This document shows, piece by piece, positions 48,430 through 64,000 of a DNA stretch of 64,000 bases (positions are counted from its first letter, which is position 1; every line of letters starts with the position of its first letter). Under the pieces are notes generated by a model. That model did no database searches. It saw only the letters and a list, made by a program, of their open reading frames with translations, and was not told the DNA's origin. The position numbers and the translations under genes are program-made. Where the stretch lies: NCBI GenBank assembly GCA_027186245.1, contig CP114481.1:3332501-3396500 (forward strand), in the 5' to 3' direction. This DNA is from Coriaria nepalensis. Lineage: Eukaryota; Streptophyta; Magnoliopsida; Cucurbitales; Coriariaceae.

Positions 48430-50860
48430 TTATACATCAGTGGCTTGTGTAGTGGGTTTAGAAGGGTCCAAATCCGATCTTCCGTTGAGCTTCAATTTGT
48501 CTTTAATGGGCTTTAGAGAGCTTGGTGTTGCTTTGACAGCTGTTTTGCTCAAGTTCCGCGATGTTTTATTATATGGAGGCCCCCCTGCCCAAATTATATA
48601 AACAAATAAGTAAACTGCATTTAAATATTGGTACACCTGCTTTGAACTAGATCTGGTTACTGTAATCAGACGAACCACAGGAAAATCTAATACTTTCCAG
48701 ACACCAAATAGAACCAATAAATGATGAGAACAATAATGCATAATGGAACAAACGATAGAATGAATTTGGTTTAGAAACAAAAGCTAACTCACCAGTACTA
48801 CTAGGTAGAGACAGCCGCTTCTTTGCCTGTTTGTCAGGTTGAATGGATCTCTCTTTTGGATTGCTCTGTGATCTTGAATTGGTGCCTGATCCAGAATTGG
48901 CTTTATCGGAATGAGAAGGACCGGTTTTCTGACTTGAGAGATTCATATGCAGAGTTGAAACAATTGGTTTATTGCCTGGAATTTTTAGTGGGGTTATGAT
49001 TCCGTTTTTACCCTGGGATGATCCATTCTCAAGTACTAAAGCTCCATCATTGACATTTGTATCAAGAAAGCGGTTTTCCCATGGACGCACAGCCATCCAT
49101 CTTTCCAGCCAATTCCAACCCCAGCTGTTTTTATCTGGTTCGAACCCCTGAGGATAAGCTTGCTGCCTTGATCCGGCTTGCCACTGGAGGAAAAGAGAAT
49201 TCACAGTGTTAACCCAAGAATACGAGGACATTGAACGAATGGTTCTAAGTCCATCAAGAAGAGGGGGGGGGGTACCAATAAAAGCAATTAAGAATGGAAT
49301 GGGAAACATGTCATGGCTTTTATTTATTTCATCTTTAATTAAAGTTTCATATTAAGCTAATCAGAATTGTACCTAGTCATAAATACATATTATCGGAACT
49401 CTAGACTATTTTCAGTTACATCTTGCATAGAATCCAAGTATAATTGAGTAGGGATTTGTGATACAATCGGTGTGGTGAAATATCAATGTCACTTGCACAT
49501 TACAAGCAGGCTTAGACAAAAAGTATAGCATTAATGCTATCTTACTCATTTAGTTCTCATCTTTCCCTTTCTCAACTCTAGCGGCCTAATGATGTTCTCA
49601 TGTAAAAATAATGAATCCATCAAGAAAAGAATTTGCCCTTTGACAAGTCTACAATTGACGATCAGTGTCTAACCTGATGAGTCAGGGCATATGCCATCGC
49701 CCTCTCACGCTTGGCCGCAGCCTCCTGCCTCTTTAACAACTTGGCTTGAATTTCTTCAACAGAACCCACACTGTCACACCATCCTTCCTGCATTTGAAGT
49801 AAAGTTGTGAGCTGAAAAAAGTCGACTGAATTGCATTGTTATTAGAGAAGAAAAAGTTAAGGAAAAGTTAGTTTATAGCCCTTATGTGAGGAATAAACAC
49901 AAAATTTTCCTTACTTCTACTTGTTTTACTTGAGCTTCATTTGGAAGTTGGTCTTCCATATTTTGTTGTGCTGTTTGACTTTCCAGTGCAAGACGAACGT
50001 GCCTTGCTCTGACCCGAGCCTGAACTCTCACCAATGCTTGCATGCAACGAAGAGTTATAGCAGCCTGTTTTCTCACAGCATGGCCTCTGACAAGAGCCTG
50101 GAGTCTTACCAATCCCTTCAATGCGCGGAGAGCTCTTCTAGCCTGGGAAAACACCACAAGACTTCAATAAGAAATTAAGTGCCTCTTCACCATGTTATAT
50201 TCTAGTCAACAGAAAATGCAGATTTTTAGCTCATTTTACTTGAAGTTACCATACAAGAAATTGGGAAAAAAAAAAAAGAAAAAAAAAGTTCAGTCAAAAA
50301 AGAAAGTAAGTGTATATGAAGTTAGGACTGGGCAGAGTTCAATAATAGAGAGACATAAAATATGAAGAAATACCAGAAATCCTCTAAATCCTGTTTGGAT
50401 GCGTATTGCAGCCCACTCTTCCCTACCATTCTGTTGGCTATATGACACATCACGTATGTGGAGTGAATCTGAAGGTGAACCAGCAGCATTGGGATTTGAA
50501 GGAATGGTAGCATCTCCAACTAGTTGAATAGCACTACCATCAAACTCGTAATGATTTTTTTCAGCATCGATTTCAACAGAGTGACTTCTCCTATGCCCAA
50601 ACTTGGTATTTTCTGTCTTCTGTTAAGATGGAAGGCAGAATATGAAATGTTAACGAGCTCAGGGAAGCATCAAACATAGGAAGGGGCTTTCACATGAACA
50701 TCCAGTTTGAACTTGTAAAACAATAATTATCAATAGACGTTGGATGGCATAACTACAAAAGAAAAAGAGCACTCACATTTTCATCCTTCTTCCAAGACTT
50801 TGGCTTTTCTGATTTCTTTAAACCAATCAACGTCTTAATCCATTTCCCTGAGACACCCAT
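48430..50860 (-). CDS. IQ67-domain (IQD) calmodulin-binding protein
   Basis: Six coding exons on the minus strand: 50860-50777, 50619-50374, 50142-49915, 49787-49674, 49183-48793 and 48584-48430. They join in frame to 405 residues. IQD proteins are plant scaffolds that bind calmodulin and often microtubules or the plasma membrane. The start [20 protein letters not shown] is typical. The IQ67 region (about 96-162) has three IQ motifs: [14 protein letters not shown] (with the conserved intron between FL and AR), [15 protein letters not shown], and [17 protein letters not shown]. Downstream are [17 protein letters not shown] (about 240-260), a basic, serine-rich tail ([12 protein letters not shown]) and a C-terminus ending TTQATDV. 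The pattern resembles the IQD5-8 group, but the member number is uncertain. A 5' UTR intron is likely (acceptor near 50895, donor near 51650), with a (CT)n tract at 51798-51829 upstream. Confidence 0.94.
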
Positions 50861-51960
50861 GGCAGCAATTACTATTGCTCACTGAAACAATAACCTGAAA
50901 ATAATAATAATAACAATTAAATTTTTTTTGCCATATGAATAAAGAATCCGCCCGAACTTTACTTTGATGCCATAAAAGGAAGTCTAGCTCATCTTTTATT
51001 TTTCAGATATCAACAATACATGCATCTGAAAACTAGATAACGCAAATGACCTGTTAACACAATAAATTATCTGGACTAAACTAATTTTGACATAAGTCAG
51101 GGCGTCAAAGTATCCTCATTAAAGAGTTGGAATTCATCAACTACAAGTCTTTCAAGACATGATAAACACAACATGTTGTTTCCGACAAACGCAGCAGGAA
51201 GAAAATATCATCTAAATAGAAATCAAACATTTGAAGAACAGAAATGGATTTAAATTTTTTCCACTTCCAGCAGCATATTCAATCGGGGTTGATTCGAGAT
51301 GAAAATCCACTATCTTTAAAAACTATCAGACTAATTACAAGCCAGCAGTGACCACGACTATTAACAGTTGCATTCAGAGAACAAAATTCTGCTTCGCGAA
51401 GGACTTAGTAGACACATTTTGACCATCAAGTCTTCTCAGCGTAATCTTTTGACAGAAATTATTAGTCAGGAATTTGAATTATCAGCCTTATGGAAAAACA
51501 ACTGAGTAAAACCTAGAAGACCAAATATGAAATGCATCCCCCAATATGAAACAGTGCAGATCCACACATTACAGCCTTACGAAGATGAAATTCAAGAGAA
51601 AATTCAGCTCAAAATCAATAGAAAATAACTCCAAAATCAATGAAGAATTACCTATTTCTCAGTCGCTTGAAGCATCACTTAGTAAAATTCAAAGCTCCGC
51701 GCTCAATCACCAACTCTCTCAAACTTTTTTCAATTTTTTCGAGCTCAATTCAACTAGGAAGATCAGAAATTCGAATTTCAGGAATAGAGATACGATATCT
51801 CAACCTCTCTCTCTCTCTCTCTCTCTCTCTAGATTCTACCCTGAGCAAACAAAGAAAGGGAAGAAAGGTGATACGATTTTCAGCCTGTAATTATAAAAGG
51901 AAACTTTTCAGTAAAAGAGAAGAAGAGTGAAGACTGAGGACGAGTGTTCAGTTCCCTAAT
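50861..51960 (-). promoter_or_regulatory. IQD 5' UTR with probable intron, and promoter-proximal region
   Basis: On the minus strand, TTTTCAG at about 50895 precedes a short leader to the ATG. A donor-like AGGTAATTC lies at about 51645-51652. The presumed first, non-coding exon lies to its right and includes the (CT)n microsatellite (51798-51829), which reads GA on the gene strand. Inferred from splice-site matches only. Confidence 0.5.
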
Positions 51961-53298
51961 GCGTGGTGTTTGGACTAGAGAGAGAGAGAAAGAGACGACA
52001 TCGTATTCGTGTCGTTGGGTGTGGGAGTGATGGTCAATCACGGGACACGTCACACTCCGTGTAACGCGACATGTTAACCTTTTCCCCACCAAGATTGATT
52101 GGCCGAGCATTCGGTCGCTTTTGATTTCATAATAACGAAAACAAACAAAACAGAAACATGAACAAAGCAAAAGCATGAACAGAGACAAAAAAATATTTTT
52201 ATAATGTCTTTTTAGCCAAATTCAAGGCTCGCAATGGGCTTCATGATAAACATTTCAAGATCCCATATCTTTCATATTTGTAATTTCAGGTGTCATCTTC
52301 TAGACTAGCGTATATCACGTCGGTGTCTTAAAAACATTTTATTAAGATTAATCCTAAACGGGTTCTCTTAATGATGTATATAGGTAAATGTGAGATAGAT
52401 GAAAATCCAACTCCCTATCCGGTAAGGTATTAGACTAACATTCACACCATTTTGAGCAATATTCTTAATCGTGAGGTTAATTACAACTAAGTACTAACGT
52501 ATCAAAGTTCACTTTGTAATGTTGCCTAATTGTTAAGTCGGTAATTTAGATAAATTCACTTAACGAAGCAAATTTTTTTAACTATATTATTTAGGAATGA
52601 GTATCGGTCGAATTAGATCTTATCTTATCTAAAACTCATCTGACATATTGCTCATCCGTCCCATTTTGAGAGATCATTCTATTGAGCCGACCGAATCGGA
52701 TTTGGTTGAATGACCGGTTAGATTGAATGATCTTTTATTTTTTTGTATTCTTTCTTTCATGTATATTTCTCTTTGTTTAGTTTTTCTTTTCTTTTTCTAT
52801 GTATATTTCCCTTTCTTTTTCTTTTTTATTTCTTGGATGTCATTTTTCATTTTTCATTTTTCATATACTTTTATTTTTCAATATGAATTGAAATTGATAT
52901 TATTAACCAAGCAAGTGATTTAATAATTAATAAATTCAACTAAATATTGAGTGCATAAAAAAATATCCATAATCGATATAATCGAGAACATACATATCAT
53001 GTAAAAACAAAAAGCTAAAAAAATAAGTATGTATAATCTCTAAACAAAAACATTCATAATCCATATCAAGAACCTCCATATCATCAAAATTATCCATAAT
53101 CCATAATTCATATCCAACAAACATCCATATCATGTCAAAAAAGAAGCCACAAAAACAAGTAAGAAGAATCTTCTAAACAGAAACATCCATCCTAAATATC
53201 ACATCTGTCTGGATGTCCCCATCAATCTATTGTTTCTAATTCTTCTGCAAAAAAAAAAAAGATATAAATGCAAACTAATATTAAAGTAAAAGATAATA
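51961..53298. other. Intergenic DNA, no gene seen
   Basis: Moderate-complexity sequence until about 52600, then T-rich low-complexity DNA (52730-52880). The stretch 52940-53170 shows imperfect repeats of a CATCCATAATC...ATATCAT pattern. No genes. Confidence 0.4.
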
Positions 53299-54512
53299 TT
53301 AATAAATTAAACGTACCAGTAATAGATGAAAAACTACCATCTGTAATTCTAATTTTTTTTTATGCCGGAACAAGGTGAATAGGTTAGAGAGACAGGTTAG
53401 ATTATCAAAAGCTCCAAAATCAATGATCCATGGAGCATAATTTGAAAAACAAGAAAGGGAAATTTTTTCGCTACCTATTTGAGCAATATAGACATTAGGA
53501 ATACTAGATGATGAACTAGACTTTAGCAGTTTTAGAAGATGATTCATATGCTCCTTATTGAAGGGATTTTCTTCGGCTGCATTGGTAGTAAGCATCACAC
53601 GATAGTTTTTGCCACCAACCTTAATGTTTTTCCAATTGGCAGGCTTGTTATAAATTTTTCAACAAGTCTCACAAGCATGACGAGGATGGTTGTAATAATC
53701 GCAATTAACCTGTGGCTTTTCTTTAGCATTTTCTTAGGGTTGTTTCCTACTTTGTTAGCCACTGGTTTAGTAGCAATAAGGGTTGAAGTCTTTACAGTCC
53801 CGTAGGTAGTCTTTTTCCCCAACATAACATTCCTCTGACTTTCTTCTCTTCATACTTCTACAATTGCATCGTTGATCGGAGCAAAAGGTGATCTGCCAAT
53901 GATTCTTTTCCTTACTTCATCAAACTCCAAATTCAACTCGGTAAGGAACTTGTAGATTCGGTGAGCCTTTATGGTCCTTTTGAAATGATTTGCATCTTCA
54001 GTAGATTTCCATTTATAACCATTGAATAGGTCTAAATCTTGCCAAAGTCTTTTCAACAAGTTAAGGTACTTAGTAACTGTGTCTTCTCCTTGTCTAATCT
54101 CATCAATTTCAGAGTTGACTCATAAATTTAGGACTAATTTCCCAAATTAGAATACATTTGATTAACATTATCTAATAGTTTCTTGGCCGTAAAGTAGCAC
54201 ATGTAATTCAAACTTATATCCTCATCTATGTAGTTGACAAGTCATGTTATGATAATCGAGTTCTCTGCATCCCAAGTAGCATAGGTTGGATCTTCAGTAG
54301 TTGGAGGTTTCTTTATCTCCAGTAAGATAGCCGATCTTTCCACGTCCATTAATATACATTCAAATAGATTGAGACCACCGTAAAAAATTACCACCATTAA
54401 GGCAAATCATGGTAATCTGAACAAAATAAGAGGCGTTATTTAGTGGCTAGATGGTGGCGATTTTAGGTTGGTTAGTGGAAGGAGTAGCATACTCGGATGA
54501 TACTTCAGACAT
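53299..54512 (-). pseudogene. Ty1/copia gag-protease remnant (third copia lineage)
   Basis: Minus strand, start at about 54512 (MSEVSSEYATPSTNQ). Gag pieces: LNLLKRLWQDLDLFNGYKW, EDANHFKRTIKAHRIYKFL, and IIGRSPFAPINDAI. Protease region at 53299-53598: EHMNHLLKLLKSSSSS, then WIIDFGAFDNLT. There the catalytic aspartate remains but the following Ser is Phe (usual DSGASDH). Frameshifts and stops are frequent, and the rest of pol is missing to the left. A degenerate primer-binding-site-like segment (minus-strand AAGTATTAGAGTAGGG) is at about 54565-54580. Confidence 0.82.
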
Positions 54513-54589
54513 GATAAATCTTATGGAAAGGGACGGCTAGATTTTCTAGGAGGAACTACAAAACCCTACTCTAATACTTTATAGAAATA

Positions 54590-55795
54590 GGTGATTGCAA
54601 TATTTTCTCCCCTTCTTTCCAGCCCTAGCAGCGACTGCCCCTTCTCATATGATCTTGCGCTGCGTGATCTCCTCCGCTGGTTTGGATGGTCAGATGATCT
54701 TTGATTTCGGTTTGCTTTCTTTGTTTCCCCATTTCTGATTGTTCCATGGATGGAATAGGTTGTATGTTATAGCTTTGTGTAACTCTATAGCTACAATTGG
54801 GTTATGTTTTGTATTCTTGATTATGTGATTTGGGTGATTGGACAATGAAATCATTGATCTAGAGTCTAGAAGTGTGTTTGTACCTAAACTCTATCATTAA
54901 TGCAAACGAGTCTATTAGGTTTTCGGATTTCGAATGAATGTAGTTTATCTTGATTAATTTGATTTTGTAGATAAACTATTATAATTCTCATTTAATTTAT
55001 GCATTTACTTGATACTTGAATAAATTTAGACAGATTCTCGAATAATTTTATTATGATTGAGAATTGAACTAGGGCAGATTATTGAACTTGAACAATTTGA
55101 TTGAACGTAATATAATACGAATAATCAACAAAGAAGAAAGAGGTTATATTTAGAAATTACATCACTACAAAGTTGTTTTCATGATTTTGTCTTGACTTCT
55201 CATGGAAGTACCTTCGAAAACAAAATCACATCCTTGACTTCTCATTAAGGAAGAATAATCAGTTCAAGAAGGGGGATGCTGATGTGCTGAAAATGAGGGT
55301 GGCAGTGGCGGTGGAGTCGAGCTCAACCATGGGAGCAAAGAAAAAGAAAGAAAATCAAATATGTTTTGCCGTATTGGCTCTCATACCAAACCATAGAAAG
55401 GTTATTGATTTCAATCTAGAGTATCATTGAAAATACAGTTAACTGCATTTAGATAAAGGGGTTATATAATATATGAATTAAAATTAGATAAATTTTAAAT
55501 AAAATTAAATGAATTAATAATCATTCATCTTAATATTTTTATTAATTAAATAAGTAATTTAAATAATTATAAACTCATTATGTTTGATTTAAAATTTATT
55601 TATTTTTCAATTCATCTACTATTTTCCTATCATATCTTTTTACTATTTTCGGAACTTATTTAAGAATCTTATGGATTGAGTAAAGGGATAAAATTCTATA
55701 TCATGACTTAAGGGTTGATCAAATAATAATAACATATTCTATGATTCCTTAGAATAGATCCGTATTTAAGTCCAATACATACTATTTTTGAAATA
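54590..55795. other. Presumed copia 5' LTR/flank; no gene
   Basis: Positioned where the 5' LTR of the copia remnant would lie, but no second copy exists in the window to prove it. No ORF of note. Confidence 0.35.
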
Positions 55796-56187
<392 letters not shown>

Positions 56188-56462
56188 TAATTTTTTTGAC
56201 CAGAAATTTATCGTTTAGTTAGAACCCTCTGTTGGTACGTGTTGTTACTTTCTGTCCAGAAATTGATTTTTTAAGCTAATATATAAATAGCCTATAAATT
56301 TTATGTCTTTTTTTTCCCTCCCTTGAATCCTCTTCACAAAGAGAAGATCTCTCCTCTCATCTTCCTCTGCAAATCTCTCTCTCTGCGCGCAATGATCTGC
56401 ATTTCCAGTATCCGTTCCTAATTCGCACTCACTAACGCTCTCTCTTTTAGTCCTCCTCTCCA

Positions 56463-64000
<7,538 letters not shown>

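Noticed and set aside
48647..49309. 220-codon minus-strand ORF read as one exon
   Set aside because: Only 49183-48793 of it is coding; the rest is intron read through, as shown by matching splice sites and the family pattern.

Overview
This is a plant nuclear window, almost certainly from a eudicot. The genes are split by GT-AG introns, the intergenic DNA is AT-rich, and Ty1/copia, Ty3/gypsy, RTE-type LINE and TRIM-like elements are abundant. Five host genes can be read exon by exon, one is single-exon, and two gene remnants are visible. The species cannot be determined from the sequence. Family names below come from motifs read by eye; no database was searched.

Layout. (1) 1-1808 (+): 3' half of a CTP synthase gene, glutaminase domain, cut by the left edge. 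(2) 2200-11090: a retroelement mosaic holding a broken calmodulin gene copy (4554-4929) that abuts a copia RNase H tail and its ~2 kb LTR. An RTE-like LINE follows, split by a 1.9 kb solo LTR, then another LTR fragment. (3) 12284-16307 (-): NC2-alpha/DRAP1 (NF-YC11-like) histone-fold corepressor, six exons. (4) 16560-29700: microsatellites, copia remnants, two 3' exons of an unrecognised gene (21312-21704), and a decayed Ty3/gypsy element interrupted by a solo LTR with a perfect 5-bp target-site duplication. (5) 30579-31230 (+): two-exon phytocystatin. (6) 34300-39060 (-): truncated copia pol plus LTR, with a younger solo LTR nested in that LTR. (7) 40075-41208 (-): intronless GT14/DUF266 glycosyltransferase-like gene. 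(8) 41800-48100: tandem TRIM-like array, copia and gypsy remnants, and a perfect 39-bp minisatellite. (9) 48430-50860 (-): IQ67-domain (IQD) calmodulin-binding protein. (10) 53300-54590 (-): copia gag/protease remnant, then a ~390 bp AAT-rich microsatellite. (11) 56463-64000 (+): ubiquitin-specific protease (UBP8-like), running off the right edge.

The host genes (nucleotide synthesis, transcription repression, protease inhibition, glycosylation, calmodulin/microtubule scaffolding, deubiquitination) form no evident cluster or pathway. I found no credible new biological system. The most informative structures are the dated nesting of LTRs, the TRIM-like array, the calmodulin pseudogene fused to retroelement sequence, an apparent GC-AG intron in the UBP gene, and the unidentified 3' exons near 21.5 kb.
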